Position numbers and translations under genes: made by a program. From the NCBI RefSeq assembly GCF_036330325.1, contig NZ_JAZDRO010000007.1:5120-69119 (forward strand): a stretch of 64,000 nt of DNA, read 5' to 3'. Of the stretch, positions 7,472 to 16,079 are shown one piece after another; the first letter of the stretch is position 1, and each line of letters opens with the position of its first letter. The DNA is from Hyphobacterium marinum (lineage in GTDB: Bacteria > Pseudomonadota > Alphaproteobacteria > Caulobacterales > Maricaulaceae). The notes below the pieces were generated by a model, which worked only from the letters and a program-made list of their open reading frames with translations, was not told where the DNA came from and searched no databases.

Positions 7472-10366
7472 ATGCTGGACAAGACATTCACCCCGAAAGA
7501 TGCCGAGCCGCGCCTCTACGCGGCCTGGGAGGATTCCGGTCACTTCAAGCCGAAGGATGACCCGGATGCGGAAACCTATTCCATCGTCATTCCGCCGCCC
7601 AACGTCACCGGCAGCCTGCATATCGGCCACGCGCTGAACAACACGCTCCAGGATGTGCTGATCCGCTATCACCGCATGCAGGGCAAGGCCGTGCTGTGGC
7701 AGCCGGGGACCGACCATGCCGGCATCGCGACCCAGATGGTGGTCGAACGCCAGCTGGCCGCTGAAGGCAATATCTCGCGCCGCGACATGGGCCGCGACGC
7801 TTTCGTCGAACGCGTCTGGGAGTGGAAGGAAAAATCCGGCGGGACGATCCTCAATCAGCTGCGCCGCCTCGGGGCCTCCTGCGACTGGAGCCGGGAACGC
7901 TTCACCATGGACGAGGGCCTCTCCAAGGCCGTCATCAAGGTGTTCGTGGAACTCCATCAGCAGGGCCTCATCTACCGCGACAAGCGGCTGGTGAACTGGG
8001 ACCCGCATTTCCAGACGGCTATCTCGGATCTCGAAGTGGAAAACCGCGAGATCGACGGTCATTACTGGCGCTTCCGCTATCCGTTGGCCGACGGCTCGAC
8101 CTATCGCTTCCCCATCGCCCATGATGAGGACGGCAATCCGACCGAGTGGGAGGAGCGCGACTATATTGTTGTCGCGACGACGCGGCCCGAAACCATGCTG
8201 GGCGATACCGCCGTGGCGGTGCATCCGGATGATGCGCGCTATGCCGGCTTCGTTGGCAAGAGCGTGCGCCTGCCCATCGCCGACGTCGAAATCCCGATCA
8301 TCGCTGACGAGCATGCCGACCCGGAAACGGGGTCAGGCGCGGTGAAGATCACCCCGGCGCACGACTTCAACGACTTCATGGTCGGCGAGCGCCACAACCT
8401 GCCGCGCGTCAACCTGTTCGACCGTCAGGCGAGCCTGCTGACCGAAGACGATGGCATGGGCGGGCTGGACCGCATCCCGCCGGAATTGCGCGGGATGGAC
8501 CGGTTCGAGGCGCGCAAGACAATCGTCGCGATGATGGACGACCTGGGCCTGCTCGACGGCATCGATGACAAGAAGGTGATGCAGCCCTTTGGCGACCGCT
8601 CCGGCGTCGTGGTCGAGCCCTACATGACCGACCAGTGGTTCGTTAAGGCCGATGTGCTGGCCAGGGACGCGCTCGCTGCCGTCGAGGACGGGCGCACCAC
8701 CTTCCACCCCAAAAGCTGGGAAAAGACCTATTTTGAATGGATGCGCAACATCCAGCCCTGGTGCATTTCCCGCCAGCTCTGGTGGGGGCACCGGATTCCT
8801 GCGTGGTATGGTCCAAGTATAGTCTTGCTGGAAAATCGAGGCGATCACCACCTAATCGAGCTGGACTATAACGAACCGATCCCATTCGTCGCACAAACCT
8901 TTGAAGAAGCAAGGAAAGTTGCGTTTCGGCATTACGAGAAGACTGACGGGATTCCGAATGTCATCAAGTCGTCAGGTGAACACATCTACGATGGCAGTTT
9001 TGACCTGGTCGCCGACAGGCAAGCGGCGATGTCCGACGACACTCTGGAAATTGCACTCTGGCAGGACGAAGACGTCCTCGACACCTGGTTCTCCTCCGCG
9101 CTGTGGCCGTTTTCCACGCTCGGCTGGCCGGAAGAGACCGAGGAGCTGAAACGCTTCTACCCGACGAGCGTTCTGGTCACCGCGTTCGACATCATCTTCT
9201 TCTGGGTCGCCCGGATGATGATGCAGGGCCTTCATTTCATGGAGGAAGTGCCGTTCCCGGACATCTACATCCACGCCCTCGTGCGCGACGAGCACGGCGC
9301 GAAGATGTCGAAATCCAAGGGCAACGTCATCGACCCGCTCGAACTGATCGACGAGTACGGGGCCGACGCGGTGCGATTCACGCTTGCCGCGCTCGCCGCG
9401 CAGGGCCGCGACATCCGCATGTCGAAGGACCGCGTCGAGGGCTACCGGAATTTCGGCACCAAGCTGTGGAATGCCGCGCGCTTCTGTCAGATGAATGACT
9501 GCCGCCCGCATCCGGATTTCGATCCGAAAACCGTCAAGGCGACCGTCAATCGCTGGATTTTGAGCGAGGCGGAAGCCGCGGCCAAGGCCGTCTCGGCCGG
9601 ACTCGACACCTACCGCTTCAACGAGGCGGCAGGCGCGGCTTATCGCTTCGTCTGGAACGTGTTCTGCGACTGGCATCTCGAATTCGCCAAGCCGCTCCTC
9701 TCCGGTAAGGACGAGGCGGCCAAGGCCGAAACGCGTGCGACGACGGCCTATGTGCTCGACATCGCGATGAAGCTGCTGCATCCCTTCATGCCCTTCGTGA
9801 CCGAGGAACTCTGGTCGCAAACGGCGGGCGAGGGCGGACGCGACACACAGCTGATCGTCGCCGACTGGCCGCGTCTCGACGGTCTGGTCGATGCGGGCGC
9901 GCAGGCGGAAATGAACTGGCTCGTCGATCTCACCACCGACATCCGCCGCCTGCGCTCGGAGTCCAACATTCCGGCGGGTGCGAAGCTGAACGCCGTCATC
10001 GTCGGGGCGTCGGCCGAGACGAAGGCGCGGCTCGACCGCAATGGCGATCTCCTCAAACGCCTGGCGCGTCTCGATGCCGTGACGCTCGGCGATACGATCC
10101 CGGACGGCTCACTCCAGACTGTGATCGGCGAGGCGACCATCGCCCTGCCGCTCGAAGGCGTCATCGACACCGGCGCGGAGAAGGACAGGCTCGCGAAGGA
10201 AATCGCCAAGGTCGAGGGCGAGATTGCCCGGCTCGACAAGAAGCTCGGCAATGAGCGCTTCGTCGCCAATGCACCGGCCGAGGTCGTCGAGGGCGAGCGC
10301 GCCAAGCGCGCCGACTATGCCGCGCAAAAGGACAAGCTCTCCGAAGCGCTGGCCCGTTTGGGGTAG
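7472..10366 (+). CDS. valS: Valyl-tRNA synthetase
   Basis: 964 residues. It attaches valine to tRNA-Val in the cytoplasm. The class I signatures are present: HIGHALN in the N-terminal Rossmann half and KMSKSKGN (about residues 610-617). The editing domain lies between them, the DEDVLDTWFSSALWPFSTLGWP block is intact, and a C-terminal coiled coil (residues about 895-964) is rich in Lys/Glu/Ala. Between IPAWYGP and DEDVLDTW there are about 85 residues where most bacterial ValS have roughly 40. The DNA of this part (about 8812-9055) is visibly AT-richer and uses codons such as ATA, CTA, AGG and CGA that are rare elsewhere. The reading frame stays open, so the enzyme is expected to work. Confidence 0.96.
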   Translation: MLDKTFTPKDAEPRLYAAWEDSGHFKPKDDPDAETYSIVIPPPNVTGSLHIGHALNNTLQDVLIRYHRMQGKAVLWQPGTDHAGIATQMVVERQLAAEGNISRRDMGRDAFVERVWEWKEKSGGTILNQLRRLGASCDWSRERFTMDEGLSKAVIKVFVELHQQGLIYRDKRLVNWDPHFQTAISDLEVENREIDGHYWRFRYPLADGSTYRFPIAHDEDGNPTEWEERDYIVVATTRPETMLGDTAVAVHPDDARYAGFVGKSVRLPIADVEIPIIADEHADPETGSGAVKITPAHDFNDFMVGERHNLPRVNLFDRQASLLTEDDGMGGLDRIPPELRGMDRFEARKTIVAMMDDLGLLDGIDDKKVMQPFGDRSGVVVEPYMTDQWFVKADVLARDALAAVEDGRTTFHPKSWEKTYFEWMRNIQPWCISRQLWWGHRIPAWYGPSIVLLENRGDHHLIELDYNEPIPFVAQTFEEARKVAFRHYEKTDGIPNVIKSSGEHIYDGSFDLVADRQAAMSDDTLEIALWQDEDVLDTWFSSALWPFSTLGWPEETEELKRFYPTSVLVTAFDIIFFWVARMMMQGLHFMEEVPFPDIYIHALVRDEHGAKMSKSKGNVIDPLELIDEYGADAVRFTLAALAAQGRDIRMSKDRVEGYRNFGTKLWNAARFCQMNDCRPHPDFDPKTVKATVNRWILSEAEAAAKAVSAGLDTYRFNEAAGAAYRFVWNVFCDWHLEFAKPLLSGKDEAAKAETRATTAYVLDIAMKLLHPFMPFVTEELWSQTAGEGGRDTQLIVADWPRLDGLVDAGAQAEMNWLVDLTTDIRRLRSESNIPAGAKLNAVIVGASAETKARLDRNGDLLKRLARLDAVTLGDTIPDGSLQTVIGEATIALPLEGVIDTGAEKDRLAKEIAKVEGEIARLDKKLGNERFVANAPAEVVEGERAKRADYAAQKDKLSEALARLG

Positions 10367-10386
10367 GGGAATCCCCATAACCCCAA
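10358..10386. terminator. Hairpin at the end of valS
   Basis: TTGGGG (10358-10363) pairs with CCCCAA (10381-10386), and GGGGA pairs with the following TCCCC inside it. The valS stop codon is in the stem. There is no T tract, so the role may be 3'-end protection or weak termination. Confidence 0.4.
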
Positions 10387-10465
10387 GAACTGGCAAGGGT
10401 GAATCCTGCGCGGTACTTGTTCGCGTGTAGGGCGAGTGCTATCGTTTGGGACCTGTGCGGAACCA

Positions 10466-11608
10466 ATGACGAGGTCGTTCATGCGCCGGGTCGTATTACC
10501 AATCTTTTGTGTGGGTTCGCTTCTGGTTTTGCCAACAGGAGCATCGGCTGCTGCGCAAAGCGTGGAAACCGTGACATTCCGGGTGCCGGTGGAAGTTACC
10601 GATATTCGTTATCTGTCCAGCGTGAATGTGCGCTGTGCAATACAGGATGGGACACGAACCGAGCCGCTCGATCTCGAAGACTGGTCGAACTCGCATATGA
10701 TTTCCAATCTGGTGCGGTGGCGGCTCTGGTCGCCGGATTTTGGGCGGTGCGTTTCTGACCCAACCAGCGAAGAAGCGACGCGGCGCTGTATGACAGAGGG
10801 TGAAGGCGGCGGTTATTCGTGGAGCGGTGTCATTGAAGTACCGATCCATGATTTCCAGGGCGGACGCATCCGGGTCGCCGAGGCCGAGAACTACAGTTGC
10901 AAGGCCGTGGTTCATTACGACACCGAGCCGGATGTTGCTGGTGAAGCAGGACTGGAAGACGGATTGTGCGCAGGATTTTTTGAGAACCCGTTCTCGATTG
11001 ATGCCCGCGAGCGCTATCAGGTCTTTACCGGTGGCGACATTGCCGAAGCCGAGCTTTGTTCGGAAGGGCGATTTGATCCCTCCGCCGGGGTTATCACGGT
11101 AGAGCGCCAGTTTATTCGCGATGGCGAATACGACGGTGAACCGGGCGCGGGCAGTTCCGGCAGTGGGGCTTCGACACCGGCGACGATTAATCCCGCTCTC
11201 GCCGAGCGGCTGCCCGACAACGCGACCCTTTCAAGTCGCGTCGGCCAGGTAGCCCGGACACAAGTCACGGCACCGCTGCTGACCCAGTCGGCAGGGGCAA
11301 GTGGTGACCGCACCTGCCATGATGCGGTTCAGGGGCGTATTGCCTGGAACCAGTCAGGCAATACGCAATGGGCAGACGCGAATGTGAATGCGCTTTGCGA
11401 AGGCGCGGAAAGCAGTGATCAGCCCGCGGCCTGTTTTGATCGCGTGATGCATCAGGGTGTGGAACGCGCTGGTGGCGGCCAGTGGAGATGGCAGGAGGTC
11501 CGCGATCTTTGCAGGGGAAGCCGGAACGCTGGCGATCGTATTGCCTGTTATGAAAGCAGGGTTGCATCCGGCGCGTCGCTGAGCGATGCGATATCATCCT
11601 GCAACTGA
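10466..11608 (+). CDS. Secreted Cys-rich protein with C-terminal W/LC repeats, unknown function
   Basis: 380 residues from ATG 10466; ATG 10481 is an alternative. It has a signal peptide (MRRVVLPIFCVGSLLVLPTG, cleavage after ASA). The mature part has many cysteines, suggesting disulfides in the periplasm. The last 100 residues hold two diverged copies of a motif of about 45 residues: C-x3-V, then W-x4-N/E-x2-x-LC-x-G, then C at the start of the next. The first is around CHDAVQGRIAWN to LCEG, the second around CFDRV to LCRG, closed by CYESR. I do not recognise the family. Base composition is slightly less GC-rich than neighbours. It is a single gene after valS. Confidence 0.8.
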   Translation: MTRSFMRRVVLPIFCVGSLLVLPTGASAAAQSVETVTFRVPVEVTDIRYLSSVNVRCAIQDGTRTEPLDLEDWSNSHMISNLVRWRLWSPDFGRCVSDPTSEEATRRCMTEGEGGGYSWSGVIEVPIHDFQGGRIRVAEAENYSCKAVVHYDTEPDVAGEAGLEDGLCAGFFENPFSIDARERYQVFTGGDIAEAELCSEGRFDPSAGVITVERQFIRDGEYDGEPGAGSSGSGASTPATINPALAERLPDNATLSSRVGQVARTQVTAPLLTQSAGASGDRTCHDAVQGRIAWNQSGNTQWADANVNALCEGAESSDQPAACFDRVMHQGVERAGGGQWRWQEVRDLCRGSRNAGDRIACYESRVASGASLSDAISSCN

Positions 11609-11659
11609 CAATGCAGCGATTACAATTGCGGGCCGGATGAGACCGGCTAGCCTTCGGGC

Positions 11660-12640
11660 ATGACTGATTCCCTCTCCCCCGAAATGGAAACCATCTGGCG
11701 CGAGGAACTCTCGCCCTTCCTCGCCGAACGGGAGGAGACGCGGAAAGCCGCTATCAAACAGCTCGTTCTCGGCACGGCAATCGGATTTGGTATTGGCGTG
11801 GTTGCGGCCATCTGGCTGACCAGTATCGGGGCGTGGAATTTCGGTATTTTCGCGCTGATCCTGCTGACGGCTATCGGTGGCGGCATCGGTTCGGCCAAGC
11901 TCAACGGGCTGCGCAAGGAAGTGAAGCTCGGTCTCCTCAACCGGCTCGCCGAAGCGCTGGGCATCCAGTACGCAATCAAGCCGGCCGCACCGGCGCGTTT
12001 TGACGTGTTCTGCGAGCATGGCCTTCTGCCGTCCCACAACCGGCGCAGTTTCGAAGACCATTTCTGGGGCGAGCTGCACGGTGCGCCGTTCGAACTCTAC
12101 GAGGCCAAGCTGGTCCAGCGCCGCAAGTCGGGCAAGAACACCACCTATGTCACAGTCTTCCAGGGCGCGCTGATCCGGATCGAGTTTCCGCGCACGGTCG
12201 AGGGCGTCACTGTTGTCACCCGCGATGCGGGCTGGTTCAACGGGCTCGCGGCGCTCGGGCAGAAACGCCATGGCGGCAAGAAGATGGAGCGCGTGCGCCT
12301 CGTTGATCCGACATTCGAGAAAATTTTCGAGGTCTATTCGACCGACCAGGTGATGAGCCGCTACCTCCTGACGCCCTCCTTCATGGAGCGGCTTCTGTCA
12401 CTGGAGACCGCGATGAAGGGCAAGAAGGTCCGCGCCGCCTTCGACGAACGCCATGGTGGCGGCGAGTTGCTGATCGCGATCGAGACCGGAAATCTGTTTG
12501 AACCCGGCACGATGTTCAAACCGCTGGACGATGATGGCCGGGTGCGCAACCTGATCGACGAGATCGACACTGTCACCGGCATTGTCGACCGGCTGGTCAA
12601 ACCTGCCGAAGTCGGCGAGGCGTCGGCGGTCGCGGAGTAG
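11660..12640 (+). CDS. DUF3137 membrane protein
   Basis: 326 residues. A polar N-terminus of about 38 residues is followed by two adjacent transmembrane helices (about 41-58 and 63-82) and a long soluble domain. The segment from DVFCEHGLLPSHNR through WGELHGAPFELYEAKL to FQGALIRIEFPR matches the DUF3137 family, which is widespread but without assigned biochemistry; the large domain should be cytoplasmic. It converges on xthA across a palindromic repeat. Confidence 0.85.
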   Translation: MTDSLSPEMETIWREELSPFLAEREETRKAAIKQLVLGTAIGFGIGVVAAIWLTSIGAWNFGIFALILLTAIGGGIGSAKLNGLRKEVKLGLLNRLAEALGIQYAIKPAAPARFDVFCEHGLLPSHNRRSFEDHFWGELHGAPFELYEAKLVQRRKSGKNTTYVTVFQGALIRIEFPRTVEGVTVVTRDAGWFNGLAALGQKRHGGKKMERVRLVDPTFEKIFEVYSTDQVMSRYLLTPSFMERLLSLETAMKGKKVRAAFDERHGGGELLIAIETGNLFEPGTMFKPLDDDGRVRNLIDEIDTVTGIVDRLVKPAEVGEASAVAE

Positions 12641-12666
12641 AGGAGCTATTCACCGACGTTTTCGTC

Positions 12667-12771
12667 TCTCCCCCTCACCCTGACGGCTAACGCCGCCTTC
12701 CCTCTCCTTCTAGGGAAAGGGAGGGGACCCGGCCTGAAGCGATAGCGAAGGCTGGGGAGGGTGAGGGGAGA
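12667..12771. repeat. Dispersed palindromic repeat, type A, copy 1
   Basis: About 105 bases between convergent genes. The outer arms CTCTCCCCCTCACCCT and AGGGTGAGGGGAGA are inverted. Inside, CCCTCTCC faces GGGAGGGG, and GACGGCTAACGCC is also present. The element ends exactly against the stop codon of xthA. Related CCCTC/GAGGG elements are at 31042-31168 and inside uvrA at 43911-44000. It probably acts as a two-way transcription end. Confidence 0.75.
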
Positions 12772-13560
12772 CTACCCCTCAAACGTCCCCACCACAGGCA
12801 CGTGGTCGGAGGCTTTTGGTTTGCCGCGCGTGGCCTTGTGAATCTCGATGGATTTGAGAATGTCAGCGGCCTGCGGCGAGCAAAGCAAATGGTCGATGCG
12901 GATGCCGTGATCCTTCTGCCAGGCCCCGGCCTGATAGTCCCAGAATGTGTACTGGTGCGCGCGCCCGTCGAGCTGTTCAAAGGCGCTGGTAAAGCCGAGC
13001 CACAAGAGCGACCGAAAGGCCTCTCTTGATTGCGGCAGGGTCAGCGCATCGCCTTCCCAGGCGGCCGGATCGTGAACGTCGGCATCGCGCGGAATGACGT
13101 TGTAGTCGCCGGCCATTACGAGGCGTTCTTCATAGGTCAGGAGCTCTGTCGCATGGGTTCGCAGGCGCTCCATCCAGGCGAGCTTGTAATCGTATTTCGG
13201 ACCCGGTGCGGGGTTGCCGTTGGGCAGGTAGATCGAGGCGACCCGCACCGGCGCGTCCGGAGCGGAGACCACGCATTCGATATAGCGGGCCTGATCGTCC
13301 TCTGCATCGCCGGGCAGGCCGCGCACGGTTTCCTCGATGGGAAATTTCGAGAGCAGGGCAACGCCGTTGTAGGATTTCTGACCGTGGGTCTCGACATTGT
13401 AGCCCAGGCTTTCAATGTCCTCGCGCGGGAAGTTCTCGTCGATGCACTTGATTTCCTGCAGGCAGACAATGTCCGGCGACGCCTCGCGCAGCCAGTCGGT
13501 GACATTGGCCAGGCGCGCCTTGACCGAATTGACGTTCCAGGTGGCGATAGTGAAGGACAT
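12772..13560 (-). CDS. xthA: Exodeoxyribonuclease III (AP endonuclease)
   Basis: 262 residues from the ATG at 13560, where the family N-terminus MSFTIATWNVNSVKAR begins. It is a Mg-dependent enzyme of the EEP fold that cuts at abasic sites and degrades 3' ends in base-excision repair. Visible active-site elements are N of TWNVNS, E of CLQEIKC, D-x-N in GDYNVIPRD, the W-D/R-I-D-H block GIRIDHLL, and the final SDHVPVVG histidine. Length is normal for the family. Confidence 0.95.
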   Translation of the reverse strand: MSFTIATWNVNSVKARLANVTDWLREASPDIVCLQEIKCIDENFPREDIESLGYNVETHGQKSYNGVALLSKFPIEETVRGLPGDAEDDQARYIECVVSAPDAPVRVASIYLPNGNPAPGPKYDYKLAWMERLRTHATELLTYEERLVMAGDYNVIPRDADVHDPAAWEGDALTLPQSREAFRSLLWLGFTSAFEQLDGRAHQYTFWDYQAGAWQKDHGIRIDHLLCSPQAADILKSIEIHKATRGKPKASDHVPVVGTFEG

Positions 13561-13640
13561 GGGCGCGCTCGCTCGGCGGTGACGAATACCAGCCAAGGTA
13601 TCGCGCCGTTTGCCCGACCTGCCAACCGCGCAGACCGCAC

Positions 13641-14891
13641 TCAGGTCAGAACGAGGGCATCACTGCGGCGGCGAATGTCCGATGTTTCCAGCCGGAAGGG
13701 GATGAGGGGGCGTTTGGTCGCCGGCGCAATCCTCGGCCCGACCAGGAAGCGGACACCGGCGTCCAGCGCCTGGCTGATGGCGGGCCAGGAGGGAGGCCGG
13801 CTGAGATAGGCCGACGCCCCCATGCGGACAGCCTGTTTGGAAAACTGCCCCAACGCGGCCGTTTGACGGGCGTCGAAGCGGAAATCACGCGCCGCTGGCG
13901 GGCTATCCCAGCCAAACAGGGCAATGCCCAGGCCTTCGAAGGCGGTCAGGTCGGTGTGGCCGAAGGGCAATTTGGCCAGCAGATAACCGGCATGCGGGCG
14001 CAAGGATTGAAAGGCATCCTGGATGGCGCATTGCGGCGTTCCGGTCTCGATGCCGTCCACACGGACAAAGGTGAAATCCCGCAGGGGCGGCGGAACCTCG
14101 CCCAAGGCGGCGAAGTAGCGTTGGCGTGTATCGCGCGTACTCAGCGTCTTGAGATGAACCTGCACGCAAATGGCAATGCGGCGACCGGCATCCGCGGCGT
14201 CGCGCATGGCGCGGGATGCGGCATCGCAGACGGCAAGGTCGAACGCGGCGTGGTCGCGCGGCTCGTCGTGACCGTGTAGCGCTGCCCGGCCATAGAGGAG
14301 ATCTCCGGTGGCGTGCTCGTGGGTTTTCAGCGTGCAGAACTGGGTTGTGACAGCCTGTTTGCGGGAATCCCAGACCGGAACGAACACCGCTTCACTGTCA
14401 CTGCGGAAATCGATCCGTTGCAGTTTCATCGCCTTGGGCCGGGCTGGCTTTTGCGGGGTAGCCGGGCCGGCGGCCTGGCGGGTCGCCTCACTGTTGGCAA
14501 CACCTTCGGCCTGGAGCAGGGTGGCAAGATTGTCGAGATCAAGCCGCCGGGAGAGCGACTTGATCTGGAGTTTCTTGAGAATCTCGTCGCCCAGGAAGAA
14601 CAGGTTGAGCGCGTCGGAAATTTCTTTTGTCTTGCGTTCCGATGCTGCGGGGTCGTCATCGGCAAAGAGCAGCATGAAGCCATCCTCGCACCGGATCAGG
14701 ACATCATCGGGATCGATCCGCTTTTCGATGAAATGAGTGGATGCGTCGAAAACCTTGTGGCGAAGCTTGTCCCAGCGTTCGCCGGCACCGGTTTTAACCA
14801 GGTCGAGATTGATCAGCTGAAGCTGGCCGATATCGATATCGTGCCGCCCGGCGAGGACGCCTTTGAGCTGATTGATGATCGCGAATGGCAT
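13641..14891 (-). CDS. Uncharacterised cytoplasmic protein, possibly a degenerate GGDEF/EAL-like pair
   Basis: 416 residues with no signal peptide or membrane segment. The N-terminal 110 residues contain RCEDGFMLLFADDD, which recalls the GGDEF core strand without the catalytic residues. After an Ala/Pro linker (about 135-155), residues 200-400 alternate predicted helices and strands, with AISICVQ-, FVRVDGIE-, AKLPFGH- and MGASAYLSRP-type strands like an EAL barrel, but no E-A-L or metal ligands. The resemblance is weak and by eye. It lies downstream of erpA and the nitroreductase on the same strand, 100 bases away. Confidence 0.7.
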   Translation of the reverse strand: MPFAIINQLKGVLAGRHDIDIGQLQLINLDLVKTGAGERWDKLRHKVFDASTHFIEKRIDPDDVLIRCEDGFMLLFADDDPAASERKTKEISDALNLFFLGDEILKKLQIKSLSRRLDLDNLATLLQAEGVANSEATRQAAGPATPQKPARPKAMKLQRIDFRSDSEAVFVPVWDSRKQAVTTQFCTLKTHEHATGDLLYGRAALHGHDEPRDHAAFDLAVCDAASRAMRDAADAGRRIAICVQVHLKTLSTRDTRQRYFAALGEVPPPLRDFTFVRVDGIETGTPQCAIQDAFQSLRPHAGYLLAKLPFGHTDLTAFEGLGIALFGWDSPPAARDFRFDARQTAALGQFSKQAVRMGASAYLSRPPSWPAISQALDAGVRFLVGPRIAPATKRPLIPFRLETSDIRRRSDALVLT

Positions 14892-14992
14892 GGTTGCACC
14901 CTTTCAACCTGCCCCGCGTCTCGACACCTCCCGTATTCGCGCGGGTTGCCACAGTAACGCCAAAGGCCGCCTAGGGGTGCCGGAATCTCGAT

Positions 14993-15673
14993 TTATGGTT
15001 TCCCGAATCCTTCGAATTTTGCGAATTCATCGACGTCCGCGCGCTCGCTGCGCCACTGATTGATGGGCGCGTCCGTATCGGCAAAGCCGAGCGCCATGCC
15101 GCAATAGACGATGCGGTCTTCGGGCAGTTTCAGCGCGACGCGCAGCGTCTCGCTGAACCGCGTCCAGGCTTCCTGCATGCAGGTGGCGAGACCGCGGTCC
15201 TGCGCCGCCAGCGATACCGCCAGCATGAACATGCCGAGATGGGCCCACTGGTTCGGGTTCATCTTGCGGTCGAGTGAGAAAATGAGTCCCATCGGCGCAC
15301 CAAAGAAATCGAGATTGCGCATCAGGTGGGCGAGGCGCGCCGGCTTGTTCTCACGCGGAATGCCGATGGCGGCATACATCTGCTCGCCGAGGTCAAAGCG
15401 CCGGGAGCGGTAAGGCTCCCACAGTTTTTCCGGATAAACCGGGAAAGGATGTTCATCGCCAAACGGATCAGCGGCGATCTTTGCCTGCACGGCGTCGATG
15501 ACAGCCCTGCGGGCCTTGCCCGTCACGACATTGACCAACCAGGGCTGGAGATTGCCGCCCGACGGCGCGCGGGCCGCATCGGCGAGGATGGCGCGGATCG
15601 TTTCCTCGCTGACGGGTGTATCGAGAAAGGCGCGGGCCGAGTAGCGCGCACGCAGCGCGTCGCGCACTTCCAT
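14993..15673 (-). CDS. Nitroreductase-family FMN oxidoreductase
   Basis: 226 residues from ATG 15673, which overlaps the erpA stop by one base (TGATG). The N-terminal RYSARAFLDTPVSEETI and APSGGNLQPW blocks are the FMN-binding signature of NADH/NADPH-dependent nitroreductases; YCGMALGFAD near the C-terminus is also typical. Members reduce nitroaromatics, quinones or flavins, and the natural substrate cannot be read from sequence. Translational coupling to ErpA suggests a redox-related partner but does not prove it. Confidence 0.9.
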   Translation of the reverse strand: MEVRDALRARYSARAFLDTPVSEETIRAILADAARAPSGGNLQPWLVNVVTGKARRAVIDAVQAKIAADPFGDEHPFPVYPEKLWEPYRSRRFDLGEQMYAAIGIPRENKPARLAHLMRNLDFFGAPMGLIFSLDRKMNPNQWAHLGMFMLAVSLAAQDRGLATCMQEAWTRFSETLRVALKLPEDRIVYCGMALGFADTDAPINQWRSERADVDEFAKFEGFGKP

Positions 15674-16005
15674 CAAATCGTGAAGCTGACGCCACAGCCG
15701 CAGGCGGCGACCGCATTGGGATTGTCGATCTTGAAGGCTGCACCCAGAAGCTCGTCGACATAGTCGATCTTCGAGCCATCAAGGAAGGGCACCGAATCCG
15801 GGTCGATGGCGACGCGCGCGCCGTCTCGCTCCAGGATCAGATCGTCCTCGGCCGTTTGGCTTTCGAGATCGAATTTGTAGGAAAAGCCCGAACAGCCGCC
15901 GCCAATGACCGATACGCGCAAGAGTCTGGCTTCGGTCTGGGCCGCGATGATCGCCTTGATCTGGCGTGCGGCGTCTTCGGTGAGGGCGATGGTCGGTTCG
16001 CTCAT
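15673..16005 (-). CDS. erpA: A-type iron-sulfur carrier / cluster insertion protein
   Basis: 110 residues of the HesB/IscA/ErpA family. The three cluster-binding cysteines are present: GGGCSGF at about residues 38-41 and the C-terminal CGCGVSF. A-type carriers receive Fe-S clusters from the assembly scaffold and pass them to apoproteins. The alphaproteobacterial location divergent from dgt is common for the ErpA-like member. The other suf/isc genes are not in the window. Confidence 0.92.
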   Translation of the reverse strand: MSEPTIALTEDAARQIKAIIAAQTEARLLRVSVIGGGCSGFSYKFDLESQTAEDDLILERDGARVAIDPDSVPFLDGSKIDYVDELLGAAFKIDNPNAVAACGCGVSFTI

Positions 16006-16079
16006 GGGCAGTATCGGTTCCGTATCGTGGCGACAGGGGATATATGGACGCCCATGGCCGTCACGAAAAGACCCCCCGC

